This document shows, piece by piece, positions 18,618 to 30,047 of a stretch of 64,000 nucleotides of DNA (its first letter is position 1; every line of letters starts with the position of its first letter). The DNA is from Amia ocellicauda (lineage: Eukaryota > Chordata > Actinopteri > Amiiformes > Amiidae), in the NCBI RefSeq assembly GCF_036373705.1, contig NW_027102660.1, positions 310,001 through 374,000 on the forward strand, given 5' to 3'. Both the position numbers and the translations under genes were made by a program. Below the pieces are notes generated by a model. That model worked only from the letters and a program-made list of their open reading frames with translations. It had not been told where the DNA came from and did no database searches.

Positions 18618-19466
18618 ATGTCTTACCCGAAAGCTGTGGACGTCGACAGGCTCTACAGGCCTCATCAAACCCGGGATCACCCCTGGTTCTATTCCCCAGA
18701 TTTTGTATATACTCCGGAACCCTCTGACTGCGGTTACCCTCCAAGACCTCAGACCCCGGTCCCTCAGGACGAAACAACATGCGGTGCGATAGATGTCCAA
18801 ATGAGTCTCGGGGATCCCCAGCCTCTGGAGCTCATGGAGGGCCTCGATTTTGCCGAACTGTCTACCGTCTGTGCGTCTCAGGAGGGGGTCAGTCCAATGG
18901 ATGTAGAAACACCCCACAAACCACCAGGCGACCCAATGAGCATCGGACTGTCCCGGGGGCGTGATGAATACGCAGGATTTATGCCCGGGGTATGTGACCA
19001 AGTAAGCAGAGTAGTTAAAAGCACCCTGGTGTATATTCTGAGTGCTCTCATCGACCGAGCTCTGAAAGAAGTCTGTCGGGGGTGTGAAGTGAATCACCCC
19101 AGTCAGTTGAGACACAGTTGTTTGTTTGAACCAGACCGTTACTATTTCCTGTTCTATTTCAACGTGTTTTACAGAAGACTGAACAAACCGTGGCTGAAAC
19201 CGGCACTAATCAAGGCGCTGTCTTACTCCCACATACATGTCACTGCGGGACAAGTCCAGAAAATCATAGATGAGATTTTGCTGGAGCTGAAAAAGGAGCC
19301 GTTTATAACAGAGAAACTTGGGCAGCTGCTCAATGACCTGGATGAGCCGAGTAGAAAAACCGCTGGCAAGCTAAAAGCTTATTTCTTCCGTAAAGAAGTT
19401 AAAGCTGGGGGCAGCGACGAAGAATTCGACATCTACGCCACTGATTCAGACTCTGACCTGAACTAA
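18618..19466 (+). CDS. Cys/His 'HPSQ' protein with acidic tail, copy 2
   Basis: Open frame of 282 residues from the ATG at 18618. A Pro-rich N-terminal third comes first, then CRGCEVNHPSQLRHSC around residue 165, then a helical region and a Ser/Asp-rich tail. An ATAAAAGG box and a TGACGTAG motif lie within 110 bases upstream. It differs from copy 3 at only a couple of residues. Role unknown. Confidence 0.68.
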   Translation: MSYPKAVDVDRLYRPHQTRDHPWFYSPDFVYTPEPSDCGYPPRPQTPVPQDETTCGAIDVQMSLGDPQPLELMEGLDFAELSTVCASQEGVSPMDVETPHKPPGDPMSIGLSRGRDEYAGFMPGVCDQVSRVVKSTLVYILSALIDRALKEVCRGCEVNHPSQLRHSCLFEPDRYYFLFYFNVFYRRLNKPWLKPALIKALSYSHIHVTAGQVQKIIDEILLELKKEPFITEKLGQLLNDLDEPSRKTAGKLKAYFFRKEVKAGGSDEEFDIYATDSDSDLN

Positions 19467-19478
19467 GGGACTTTGAAC

Positions 19479-19876
19479 ATGGGGAATGTTCTGGACTGCT
19501 TCTGCAACTGGTTCTGTCATCAACAGCTAACCATGCAGCTAACCTGAGAGCGCTATTACACCATGTGCTTGACAGAAAAGTAGCCATAGCGAGCCTTTTC
19601 TCTACAGATTTAACCATCGATGAGGATCAACTTTCAAACCTGGAAAAGTTAATGGCTGCTGTAACAAAGACCGGAGGGTACGAACACTGGGATGAAGCGC
19701 TCAAGGGGGCCAAGAATGATATTAGGCCATTTCATCAACATCTGAATGACCTTTTACTGAGCATGTTTAATACACCTCTGTTTACTTTTAAAATAGGTCA
19801 TATTGTTGTTTTATTTACATATGTAACTGAGGTGTGTGCCTACAAGATAAAGAAACAGGTATATTTGTTGATATAG
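19479..19876 (+). pseudogene. Bcl-2-like small gene, copy 2, broken
   Basis: It starts with the same MGNVLDC context as copy 1 and keeps the BH1-like segment near its end, but the frame is broken. Same state as copy 3. Confidence 0.5.
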
Positions 19877-19987
19877 ATCAAGTAACCAATCATCTGATTT
19901 CTTTTTGTCTGGACCGTAGAAAAAATTGTTGTGTATGTTATACTTTTCTCAAATGTGTAAAAAGGGGTATCTGCTCTCCTGAAGTTG

Positions 19988-20008
19988 AATAAAAAACCTT
20001 GTATAAAA
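19988..20008 (+). promoter_or_regulatory. Poly(A) signal and TATA box before integrase, copy 2
   Basis: AATAAA at 19988-19993 and TATAAAA at 20002-20008, the same arrangement as in copy 1. Confidence 0.5.
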
Positions 20009-20048
20009 ACTTTGCGCATAGTGTGGGTCTGTGTGGTTATTTGACAGA

Positions 20049-21140
20049 ATGACTCGGCAAGCTCCCCAAATGCAGGAACTATACTACAACCCAGCCAAGA
20101 TTGGGGGTTTGGCGGGTAAGAAGGGTTTTCAAAGAGGATTCGCTGAGGCCGGAGTGAAGGTTAATGATGTGGTTGTTTCAGAATGGTTACGGGAACAAGA
20201 CGCCTATACCTTACATAAACCTCTCAGGATTAACTTTAAAAGAAACCGCGTATATGCAACTGACATAGACTCACAATGGCAAATGGATCTAGTCGATATG
20301 TCAAATTTATCAAAACATAATAATGGTCACAAATTGATGTTGATGTGTATCGATGTGTTATCAAAATATGCCTGGGCTCGCATTCTACATAATAAAACAG
20401 GTCGGGCGGTGACAAGGGCCTTTGAGGATATATTGTCCCAGGGTCGATGTCCTAAAAAACTGCAGACTGATAAAGGAAAAGAGTTTCTCAACAGAGAATT
20501 TCAGAATCTACTGAAGAGACACAAAATATATCATTTCACCACCGGTAATGAGCTTAAGGCATCGGTAGTGGAGAGGTTTAACCGCACCATAAAGACCAAA
20601 ATCTGGAGATATTTTACAGCGGTCAACACGTTCAAGTATTTTGATAAAGTTCAGGATTTTATCGATGCTTACAACCAAGGGTATCACACCAGTATTAAAA
20701 TGAAGCCTATAGATGTTGATCAAAGTAATTCTTTTAAGGTCTATATAGAATTATACGGACCGTTTATTAAGAAGGGAAAAACTACTTATAAGTTCAACAT
20801 CGGTGATGTGGTTCGCGTTTCAAAGCTAAGGAGTACTTTTGCCAAAGGTTATGAACAAACATTTTCTGACGAATATTTTACAGTTACCGAACAGTTGGCT
20901 AGAGACCCCCCCGTGTACCGGTTAAAAGACTATGACGGGGAGGATATAGAAGGAACGTTTTACGAAGCCGAGTTACAAAAAATGATTGTGGGTAAAGACA
21001 GTGTATACAGAGTTGAAAAGATATTAGCTGAAAAGACCCAGAACCGGAAAAAATATGTGTTGGTGAAATGGCTTGGACGGCCTGAAAAGTTCAATAGTTG
21101 GGTCCCGGAACAACAGGTTTGCGATATTCAATCCTTATAA
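20049..21140 (+). CDS. INT: Polinton integrase with chromodomain, copy 2
   Basis: Open frame of 363 residues with the full DDE core (WQMDLVDM, LQTDKGKEF, KASVVERFN) and C-terminal chromodomain. The chromodomain reads KWLGRPEKF where copies 1 and 4 read KWLGWPEKF; copy 3 shares this form. Expected role as for copy 1. Confidence 0.9.
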   Translation: MTRQAPQMQELYYNPAKIGGLAGKKGFQRGFAEAGVKVNDVVVSEWLREQDAYTLHKPLRINFKRNRVYATDIDSQWQMDLVDMSNLSKHNNGHKLMLMCIDVLSKYAWARILHNKTGRAVTRAFEDILSQGRCPKKLQTDKGKEFLNREFQNLLKRHKIYHFTTGNELKASVVERFNRTIKTKIWRYFTAVNTFKYFDKVQDFIDAYNQGYHTSIKMKPIDVDQSNSFKVYIELYGPFIKKGKTTYKFNIGDVVRVSKLRSTFAKGYEQTFSDEYFTVTEQLARDPPVYRLKDYDGEDIEGTFYEAELQKMIVGKDSVYRVEKILAEKTQNRKKYVLVKWLGRPEKFNSWVPEQQVCDIQSL

Positions 21141-21186
21141 CAACATGCCCGCGGGTGTGATGGGGGCATTACTTTCGGTACTCAAG

Positions 21187-21915
21187 ATGGAATCAGGAGG
21201 CTTCTACGTGACTCTACCCAGTAACGCCTCTCTCGATATATACCCTAAAAATGAAATATCCAGTTACACGGTACAATTTGGAAAATCTATAGATCTAAGG
21301 GGGTCGTGGGAAGTGGGGTTGGCGGAAATACAGTATCCTTACACTTGGGCTGTTTTACAAGATAAGGATGCCACCTTCGCCATTTTTGATGATGTTAAAA
21401 TCAATGGACATTCACGATACAAGGAGGTTATTATGACAATGTGGATAAAATATTAGATGAGATTCATAAACAGTTCTCAGAAGGCACCCCCAACATCAAG
21501 CTATATTACAACCCTATTAAAAACAGAGTGTACAAGGTGTCAAAACCAGGTATTAGCATTCAAACCAGCGGCCAACTGGGGCGTATATTAGGGTTCTATT
21601 CTGACACAGAGAGCAGGTTCTCAGAAGTGGTGGGGCGGCTTTTACACTCTTTATGTGTATACGGATATCATAACCCACCAGAGGGTTGGGGATAGTTATG
21701 TCACCCTTTTGAGAAATGTACTTATTAAAGGTAAAAGCAATGACATGGTCACAATTACTTATGACAAACCACACTACGTAGCAGTCTCAAAGATCCACTT
21801 TGACAACATCACGATCGAAGTAAAATCGGATCAGAATATCAACGTACCCTTCCGCTTCGGTAAAGTTAATGTCAAACTACATTTTAGACCCCTGAAACAG
21901 TGTGTACATTATTAA
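21187..21915 (+). pseudogene. Minor capsid protein, copy 2, broken
   Basis: Same N-terminal LPSNASLDIYPKNE block as copy 1, from the conserved ATG. It has more than one break. It ends one base before the core-like gene. Confidence 0.72.
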
Positions 21916-21916
21916 A

Positions 21917-23502
21917 ATGGCTACCTCGAGGGGTTATGTAGATCCTAGCGCCTATGTGGATTATTACAAGATGCAAGCCGGGAACGGCTTGCCCGGTATT
22001 GTAGGAGCCCCCACAATGTATGGCGCCGGTCTAGGAGGACTCTTTCGTGGTCTCTTTAGAATGGCCGTACCCCTGCTTAAGAGAGGCTTTGCTATAGCCA
22101 GACCCCACTTGAAATCAGCGGCTAAAAATATTGTTAGTGACGTGTTCACCAATGTTATGAACCGGGCAGCTAGCCATGAGCATCAGGAGGGTTCGGGTCT
22201 CATGGTAATGGCGAGGAGGGGGGTAAAAGAAGAATCAGCATGTGTCCACCAGGGGGCGACGAAGATCCGTGGCTAACAAAAATCGAAGAATCTCTCATTC
22301 TCCAACATATCGTGGAAATTTCAGACACGGCCCCTCTGGAGTTTTTTATAGCTGGCAATGGCGAGGATTATATTGATTTGAATAACACATTTATTTTAAT
22401 GAACTGTAAAGTGACTGATGAGGATGGCGATGCAATCGAGAAGACGGCCAACGCTGGGGTCATCAATTACCCGGTGGCCACCATGTTTTCACAGGTGGAT
22501 GTGACCCTGGGAGATCGGCTCATTAGTCAAAGCAGCAATACTTACCCCTATAGAGCCATGATGGAGTGTATCCTTAATTATAGTGAGGAGACCCTGAGCA
22601 AACAGTTCAGCCCCGGCCTTTTCTTCAAAGACATCCCGGAAGCTATGGACGACAAGGATCCAGAGGGACTCAATAAGGGTTTGCAAAAAAGAACGGCCTC
22701 TTCAACAGAAGGGAGGACCTTTGAGCTAATGGGGCATATCCATGCAGACATATTTTTCCAAGAAAAACTCATGCTCAACGGGGTAGACATTAAAATTAAA
22801 ATGATCCGTAGTAAAAGTGCTTTTTGTCTGATGACACCTGATACTGAAAAATATATACTGACCATATTATCGGCCTCGCAGTTTGTGAAAAAAGTGTCCG
22901 TCTCCCCGGCGGTTAAACTAGGACACACGCAGGCGTTAATGACGGCAAACGCCAAGTACCCGATCGAAAGAGTCTACATGAAAGTCCACAGTATCCCCGC
23001 AGGGACACGGGTGATGAACCAGGAAAATCTGTTTCTAGGACAGCTCCCAAAACAGGTTATTATAGGTCTCGTGGATAATGATGCATTTACCGGGGTTTAC
23101 AACAAGAACCCCTTTAACTTTAAACATTATAACGCGGAATTTATAGCGTTGTACGTCGATGGTGTGCAGGTTCCATCCAGACCTTTTCAACCTGACTTTG
23201 AAAACGGCAATGCGGTTCGTGAATATTACAGTCTAGTACTGGCTACGGGTCGCCATCTCAAGGATCAAACTCTGCTGATCGATCGCCGGGAATACTGCAG
23301 CGGTTACACCCTGTACGGTTTCAACCTGACCCCTGATGAAGAGTGTGGACAACATTTTTCACTGATGAAGACGGGCAATATGCGTTTGGAGATGCGTTTC
23401 AAGCAGCCTCTACCACGCACTGTAAATATGGTCGTGTATGCTGTGTTTGACAACATTATTGAGGTGAATCAGAGGAGAAACGTTATGTATGATTATTATT
23501 AA
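21917..23502 (+). pseudogene. Core-like and major capsid region, copy 2, broken
   Basis: The start matches the basic core-like protein (MATSRGYVDPSAYVDYYKM) and the remainder matches the major capsid protein through to its usual C-terminus (RRNVMYDYY). The two genes are not separately intact here. Most of the capsid double jelly-roll region is still open. Confidence 0.7.
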
Positions 23503-23503
23503 A

Positions 23504-24061
23504 ATGAACACCAGAGAGCTCAACCACATCATGAATGCCCTGGCCGGCTCACGGAAACTGTTTCAAGGAGTCTACGCCTGCGATCAGCTGCCTAAATTTA
23601 AGATCAAGAATTTACCTGCAATGTACATAATCAACACACACCCTAAAAATATGCCCGGAGAACATTGGCTGGCTATTTATCTAAGGGAGGACCACCGTGG
23701 TGAATTTTTTGATTCCTATGCAAACCCCCCGGATTTCAGACCTTTCCCTCGGAAGATCAATAACTTTCTGCTCAACAACTGTCAAGAAACCATTTACAGC
23801 GGTCGTCAAGTACAAAGTCTTCAGACCTTCACTTGTGGTCAACACTGTGTGTTTTTCTTATATCATAGATCTAAAGGAAGGTCATACCCCGATATTATGG
23901 CCTTGTACAGTGAGGATTTAGACCAAAATGATAAAAAAGTGGCAGAGTTTGTCAGTACACTGTGGACCCCCCCTTATAACACAATGACTTACGACCCTAG
24001 ACAGCCATGTATACAGATGGGGTGTTCTTGTGAGGATTTTAAAAGATGTCATGCGTGTTAA
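23504..24061 (+). CDS. PRO: Adenain-type cysteine protease, copy 2
   Basis: Open frame of 185 residues with His (GEHWLAIYL), Asp (FFDSYAN) and Gln/Cys (TCGQHC) catalytic positions and the Cys-rich tail. It starts one base after the capsid stop, as in the other copies. Confidence 0.88.
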   Translation: MNTRELNHIMNALAGSRKLFQGVYACDQLPKFKIKNLPAMYIINTHPKNMPGEHWLAIYLREDHRGEFFDSYANPPDFRPFPRKINNFLLNNCQETIYSGRQVQSLQTFTCGQHCVFFLYHRSKGRSYPDIMALYSEDLDQNDKKVAEFVSTLWTPPYNTMTYDPRQPCIQMGCSCEDFKRCHAC

Positions 24062-24240
24062 GGTGAAAAAATAATGAAAACAGCCTTTGAATCATTAGTT
24101 TTGTTTTTATTCAAAACAATTCTAATACAAAGCACGGGTTATGTTATAAATAAATGTACAACATTTGAAAATAAAAAAAATAAAATAAAAAATTGTTTGT
24201 CGGGTCATTATTTACAGGGGAGACAAATAAAAACATGAGA
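24062..24240. terminator. Tail-to-tail 3' region, copy 2
   Basis: AT-rich convergent junction with AATAAA-type signals on both strands, equivalent to 5410-5588. Length differs slightly between copies in the A-rich run. Confidence 0.45.
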
Positions 24241-24982
24241 TTAATAAGCTTCCCAACGATGGATAGATCCTGAGGATGGTCGCTCAGCACGGTCAGAGTA
24301 ATGAGATATCGGAGTCAGATCAGGCTCCACCTCTTTACACAGATGGATTTTTTGTCGCGTTTCCTGGTTAGGAACTGTGGATTGGGGCATGTTCAGACAG
24401 GCCATCGCCTGTAGGAAAGCATTCCAGCCTACAGGTCGGCGACTATCGGGTACCTTATTAGTGCTAGTGACACTCTTCAACAAATCAAACGTGTGAACCT
24501 TTGATCAGTTGTCCTTTAAAAACAAATTCACCCTGTTCATTCCAAGCCGTTACCCGCGGTTTCTGAACCATTTTGTGCAGGATATATTGTGCATGTCTTT
24601 TGCTTCTGGCCGGCATGTTTCTCAAAACATCCGTTACAACATCTCCCTCTGAACTCTCAACAGGTTCGGTCACCGCAACATCTTTATCAACCGTACCCCC
24701 CGCATCAGCCCCAGAACCATTTTCTTGAGAGGCCATGGTTAAAGTTAAAATGTTTTGATCTTTTTCACCCTGTCTAACCAGACGGAGGTAGCGCTGTAAC
24801 GTGTTGGTATACAACTGGGCTTTGGAATACTGATTTAAATCGGCCCTGGCCTGTATAGCATTCATTTCAGAGTCCAGGTTGTTTTCGGCCGTTTGTCTAA
24901 TGGGCTCTGGCCCGACAACATTTTTTCTCAGTTTCTCAAGCTGCTCCTGAGGGATCAAAAACATTTTCTGAGCATATTCCAT
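24241..24982 (-). pseudogene. Conserved 247-residue-type Polinton protein, copy 2, broken
   Basis: It matches the copy 1 protein from MEYAQKMFLIP to its C-terminal SIHRWEAY but is interrupted. Copy 4 is interrupted in the same manner. Confidence 0.62.
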
Positions 24983-24984
24983 TA

Positions 24985-25320
24985 TTAACCCACTCTGGAA
25001 GCTAGAAGACTGGTTAGGAAAGGCACGGCTATGCTCAACAGCGGTCCTATAAAACCCCCGGTTTGATTAATCTTCTTTCTTTTTCTTTTAATAGAATACT
25101 TCTTATTAGTGATGATCTTGATAACCGCTTTTTGTTTTTTGAGTTTAGAATGTTGAGAAGGGGTTAGGGGTATATTACCGCGTAAGATGTTAAAAGCTAT
25201 TTCACACAGGGTCTCGATCAAATCCGAGGGGGCCCCTGCCAGCACAGCTTTCCTATGGCGCGGGCTCCCCTCAAATAACATTTGCAAAAGTGGCAGATTT
25301 CTTTTAATCCGAACAGACAT
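24985..25320 (-). CDS. Small basic Polinton protein (111 residues), copy 2
   Basis: Open, with the LTPSQHSKLKKQK block, basic run and hydrophobic tail seen in copy 1. It differs by a few residues, for example MSVRIKRN at the start. Confidence 0.65.
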   Translation of the reverse strand: MSVRIKRNLPLLQMLFEGSPRHRKAVLAGAPSDLIETLCEIAFNILRGNIPLTPSQHSKLKKQKAVIKIITNKKYSIKRKRKKINQTGGFIGPLLSIAVPFLTSLLASRVG

Positions 25321-25326
25321 TCTTAT

Positions 25327-25998
25327 TTATTTCCTTTTCTTTAGCACATACACTGCCGGCCAATCGGGCGGGCACAAACCTGTTCTGAGGCGAAAGTCTT
25401 CTGGGGTTTGTGCTTTTAAGTCTGCAATCAAGTACCCGTAGGGTTTTTTGGTGGCATCCTCAAATGCCTCCAAAAAGAACTTGGTCTGGTTAGGGTACAT
25501 TTGACGAGCCAAGACGGTGACTTGTAGTTTATCTCTGGGGTTTTTAAAAAGAATTATATAATTGGCATTTAAATTAATAGTGCGGCTTTTTTTACCTTGA
25601 AAAAATAGATTTTGAACTAAATAAAGAATACTTAAATTCCTATGATGAGTGTACTTTGTGAAAGCTTTTTCCACTTCACTGTTGTCACCGGCCTGCTCCA
25701 TCAGGTCATCAAGGATCACTAGATTAGTTTGACCGGGCGGGAACAAGTCATCGTCACACAACGAGGCGGGGAGACCTTGCACAAATTTCAGATTATTTTT
25801 TTTCGAAGCCAAATCATCGTAGAGAGGTTGCCAGCAAGAGTAACACCACACTATGTTGTCAAGAGCTTGGGACACGGTTGCGTCCACATCTTCTATGATG
25901 TTCTTTATAAGATAGCTCTTCCCCGAATTGGAGGGACCGGCTATAATACAGGAGAAAGGGTGTTGAAGTCTGTTATCAAAACCACCGCTAATATCCAT
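25327..25998 (-). CDS. ATP: A32/FtsK-like packaging ATPase, copy 2
   Basis: Open frame of 223 residues starting MDISGGFDNRLQHPFSC. Walker A GPSNSGKS lies near residue 22 and Walker B LVILDDLM near residue 96. A conserved sensor-like segment (LSILYLVQNLFFQGK) and a Lys/Arg-rich end follow. The family pumps DNA into preformed capsids of Polintons and related viruses. It lies a few bases from the small basic gene and overlaps the end of the polymerase frame. Confidence 0.88.
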   Translation of the reverse strand: MDISGGFDNRLQHPFSCIIAGPSNSGKSYLIKNIIEDVDATVSQALDNIVWCYSCWQPLYDDLASKKNNLKFVQGLPASLCDDDLFPPGQTNLVILDDLMEQAGDNSEVEKAFTKYTHHRNLSILYLVQNLFFQGKKSRTINLNANYIILFKNPRDKLQVTVLARQMYPNQTKFFLEAFEDATKKPYGYLIADLKAQTPEDFRLRTGLCPPDWPAVYVLKKRK

Positions 25999-27049
25999 AA
26001 GGCAGAGTGGTATAATCAGTCTTCAACACTCTTTTATTGTACACCACCCTGAACCGTTTGTTTAGTGATCTATTTTCCAACGTGTACCCCTTTTTATTGC
26101 GATAGATCTGATTTCCGGCTGTAATAATCTCACGAGGAGGCGCGTCTTTCTCGGTTACAAAACTTTCTACCAGGGTCTTCAGAGACTTGATGTTAATGAG
26201 CTTGTTGTTACAATGGTTCAGAGTGAAACCCTTAACTTTCATACAGGTCTTACCCGCAGCCGTTCTGTATGCGTCTTAGGACCCCCTGAAACAAACTCCA
26301 CTATGTGGTCCTGAGGATCTAGTTCGCTCGTTAACTCCCCAAGGTAGTCCCCGAGGGGAGGGACCCAATCCCCTGGCCTGGTGACAAAGATTACAGAGTC
26401 AGTATCATGATAGAGCGTGCGTTCCTGCAACTGATCCATTAAGTTGTACAGTTCAAGCCGGGCGTAAGCCGTGGTAAAAACCGCTATGAAAACATTAACG
26501 TTCCCCTGTTTGGTGGGGAAATCTTTAGGGGCCCTCCACTGGACCTGTGCCACGTGGTCATTTAAGAATTGAAAGTGTGATACTGCATGTTGTTTGGAAA
26601 ACATAAATTCTATAAACTGTTCAGGGGTTTTAATCAAGGTTGTGTTTAGACGGTAATTTCTTTCCCCAAACTTACCCCACAGACTGTTTAAAATCAGTTT
26701 GGACATTTGTCTCTTGGCGGGGTTTACAGTTATGTTCCTGCAACTTGGTGATGTCTGAAAAGGCAACCATCTGTTGAGAGTTTAAGCCGGCCCTCTGATG
26801 AAGCATTAAAGCCTCTTGCAGAGCTTGGGGTTCAGGCATGTCGGGGGTGAGTAGTTTTATTAAACTGTAAGCAAAACAGAGCTTATTGTCCCCACTGGAA
26901 CTCACCACTAATTGCCTGAGCTTGGTCCTAATTATGTCGTTCTTCAAGCATTTCGACAGTCTTCTAAGCGCCCCACCCTCAGGGTTACGAACCACATTCA
27001 TTACCAGAGACAGACTTTCATCAGCTAAGATGGCTGCGTTTCTTTGCAA
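25988..27049 (-). pseudogene. POLB: DNA polymerase B remnant, copy 2
   Basis: Only parts of the polymerase remain: the OTU-like N-terminal segment and the C-terminal catalytic part with motif B (KLILNSLWGKF) and motif C (YHDTDSVIFV). The region is about one third the length seen in copies 1, 3 and 4 and cannot encode a polymerase. Confidence 0.82.
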
Positions 27050-27843
27050 TAACGCTTCGATTTTAGCCAGACATCTAAATTATCTCCACTCAGCATTACA
27101 GATAGGTTGCTAAACAAATCATCCCCTCTGAGTTCTAACTGTACAACATCTCGAGGTCTGACCCTTTCAGCAACCTGTTCAAGCATTTTCTGCAAGGCCT
27201 CGTGTATGTTGACAAATATTTCTGCATAATTGTCACAATTTAAAAGTTCTGCAAAATTAAAACGCTGAATCATTTCAAAATTGTTATAGGCCGGTCTATC
27301 TATAATCACGGGATCACTGGTACTCTTGGACACATCATCATTTTGAACAAAGCCTTCACCCCCTACATTCTCACAGAGCATGTCCTCCACAGCCTTATCA
27401 GTCTCAGAACCCTCCACATTCCGAACACCCCCACTGCTGACATCTACAAAACCCCCTTTTTGAGGAGGCTCATTGAAAGCCTGTAAAAGTCCTTCAAAGA
27501 TATCCAACCGGTTAATGTCAAGACCCTCCTCTATAGTGATGGCTGCTTCTGCCGCCATCCTGTGTTCTAATTGTTTCAAATCATTTATAATAGGGGCAGA
27601 ATTTGGTCGGGGTAGCTCCTCCAAAGACTCCACCATTTCAAACAAATCGGGGTGAACTAGGGGGTGAACCTCTATAAGCGCTACCGGTGGGAGGTGGTTA
27701 TTTAGATCATTGACCATCTGTAACAGGTCGGGGTTCACCGGTAAGTCTGTTAATTCACATTCTATCGGTGGTAATTGGGGGTTATTTAAATCATTTATCA
27801 TTTGTAATAGTTCCAGGTTCATTGGGACATCAGAGGAGTTCAC
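27025..27843 (-). CDS. Acidic protein with a threefold N-terminal repeat, copy 2
   Basis: Open frame matching copy 1 almost residue for residue, with the three DLLQMVNDLNN-type units. First ATG near 27822. It overlaps the start of the polymerase remnant. Confidence 0.55.
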   Translation of the reverse strand: MNSSDVPMNLELLQMINDLNNPQLPPIECELTDLPVNPDLLQMVNDLNNHLPPVALIEVHPLVHPDLFEMVESLEELPRPNSAPIINDLKQLEHRMAAEAAITIEEGLDINRLDIFEGLLQAFNEPPQKGGFVDVSSGGVRNVEGSETDKAVEDMLCENVGGEGFVQNDDVSKSTSDPVIIDRPAYNNFEMIQRFNFAELLNCDNYAEIFVNIHEALQKMLEQVAERVRPRDVVQLELRGDDLFSNLSVMLSGDNLDVWLKSKRYCKETQPS

Positions 27844-28005
27844 AACAGGGCCGGGGATGTTCTCTCGGGAAGGTCTTTTTGGGGCCCTAGCTTGTTCATA
27901 ATCCTTTAGTTTGTGAGTTCTTTTACCAAGTCAGGACATTTTTTAATTTATTTTTTATTTTTCCAACAACCCACAATAGTAAGGCGTTTTGTGTCTATTA
28001 AAACA

Positions 28006-30047
28006 TTAAATACGGTACAATTCGTTAGTAAGGGTATTAATAAGGGTGTTTTGGCTCTCTATCACCAGGTTTTGCCCCACTAACACAAGTCTTTGATTTT
28101 GTAACAAAGTATGTAGCAACTCATGCCGACCTTCAGGAAGTAGCTCCGGGGGCTGGTGGCCTGGCTCAGCTTCAAAGGATGGTCGCTCCGGTAAATCTCG
28201 GTCGAAGGAGGCAAGGAGCGAGTGTATACTCATGGACGGAGACCAAGAAGGCCTTTGCGGTGACACCCTGGCCAAGCGCGGGGTTACTGTTCCGCGTTTC
28301 GGTAGCCAAGAAACGGGTCTGGGGGGACGATGTTGAAACTAGGCCGTCGTTGGGTGGTGTGTCAGCCCTGACTGACGGCGACCCCTGAGGTTGTTGGATG
28401 CCTGTATTTGTTCCGCCCGACAATGCGGCGGGCTGAATCTGGGGTGTTGAATTACCCCCAGAAGGCTGTGGCCTGAGTAGATGTTGGGGGGTCTCCAAGA
28501 CCACCGTGGGGGATCCTCTCGGTGATCTCACCGGGAAAGATGTTTGATCCCACTTAGACGGGGTAATTGTCCTCAATAGCTCATTCACAGAATGACTATC
28601 CCAAGAGTCTTGGGAAGAATAAAAATATACATTACATTTACATCTTTAAACGGCGACAGAAATCAAACTTAAAACAACATGTCCAGGACATTCAAAACCT
28701 TTAGCTTTTTTAGACCTTTGAAAATAGCCTTAGACATTCACTACAACGCCTTATTATTTACAGACAATATATTTATTAGGACTTGATAATAAATTTAAAA
28801 CAGAGAAGCCGCTGTAAATAAACTGTTTCTTAAATGTTTCTTTAAAAACTGTAATATTGTTAATAAAACACACACACACACAACAACATTTCATTTTTAA
28901 ACGAACCTTCCAAGTGTAAACGCTTCCTGATCCCGGGACTTCCTGTTTCACAAACGTTTTCACGATCTGTTTAAATATTAAATACAATGAACACCTTCAA
29001 GCCTTTTCCTACAACCACTTTAAAACAGAAGTATAATAGCGGGAGATAAGCCAAACAACTTACTAAACCCTTTCGGACGGCTTTACTTCCTAACCAGACG
29101 GTACGGCAATCGGTCATTTCTAAACACGTTCCCCAGAAACAAGCATAGACCTGTCCGGACTTCTAAAGATCTTTCCCAGAACCCCCCGCCCTACAGGAAA
29201 CGGTCACCCATCGCTTAAATATTAGCCCTCAACGGGCAAACAAAGCCCTTTTAAAAACATTAAAGTTTGAAAGATCTTACTTACCTCCACAGAATAATCG
29301 TTTCTTATGTTTTTCGGCTGGTTTAGCTTTTTGCACCGCTGTGAAGGTAAGAGACATGTTTAACCTTTAACCACACCGCTTTATAAAAAGCTTTAACCTC
29401 TTACAGGCTGCAGATATATACTCACAGCTATCAGATACCGGGGCTGACGGCCTTTCAGATTCTTGAAAGGTTACGGTTCTCGAAGGTAAAACGAAACAAG
29501 CCCTCGATGTGGAAGGCCTTTCGTTGTCTCGAACCACGTTTCTTAATACTGTTAGACAGGATAATTTTTTAAAATTAACAAAACTGGACTCAAACATCTT
29601 ACAGAAACGTTATACAAACAAACAGGGGTTTAGTTCTTACCCGGTCGGCAGACAGCCTGTCTAGGGACAACCACTTCTCTTGGTCGATCCTCGGAGACAT
29701 TAATCACAGGCCTTTCGATAGTTTCTGTGTAATTAAAGAGACCGGCATTAATATATATTAAAACGTTTTCATAACTCTAATGAGCCGCTTCAAAACCACA
29801 CACACCCATGCATAAGAACCCATGAGCGCAAACACAAAAATCTTACCGTCGTTGTTCCAGATGATCTCCTCAGCGTTGGGAATTAACTCCTGTTGACTGG
29901 CTGAAAAATAATTTTACAGAACTTAAAACAGATGTTATAGCCTTATTTACAATACATGCACACAACACGCTCTGAGTCAATGAAAAGAATCTGAAGACTT
30001 GCCTAAAAACTCGTTTAAATCGAATCGCTGATGTTGTTTCCGGACAT
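28006..30047 (-). CDS. Spliced Pro/Ser-rich gene at the right end, copy 2 (predicted, damaged)
   Basis: The start codon at 30047, the TATA box (TATAAGT at 30114-30120) and the chain of donor/acceptor-bounded short blocks are conserved with copy 1. The terminal Pro/Ser-rich block is broken in this copy. Role unknown. Confidence 0.38.

Noticed and set aside
18609-19115. Long antisense open frame (168 codons) opposite the HPSQ gene, repeated in copies 3 and 4
   Set aside because: It mirrors the codon pattern of the sense gene, whose Cys/His and acidic features are coherent. The antisense frame has no recognisable domain and no start context or promoter.
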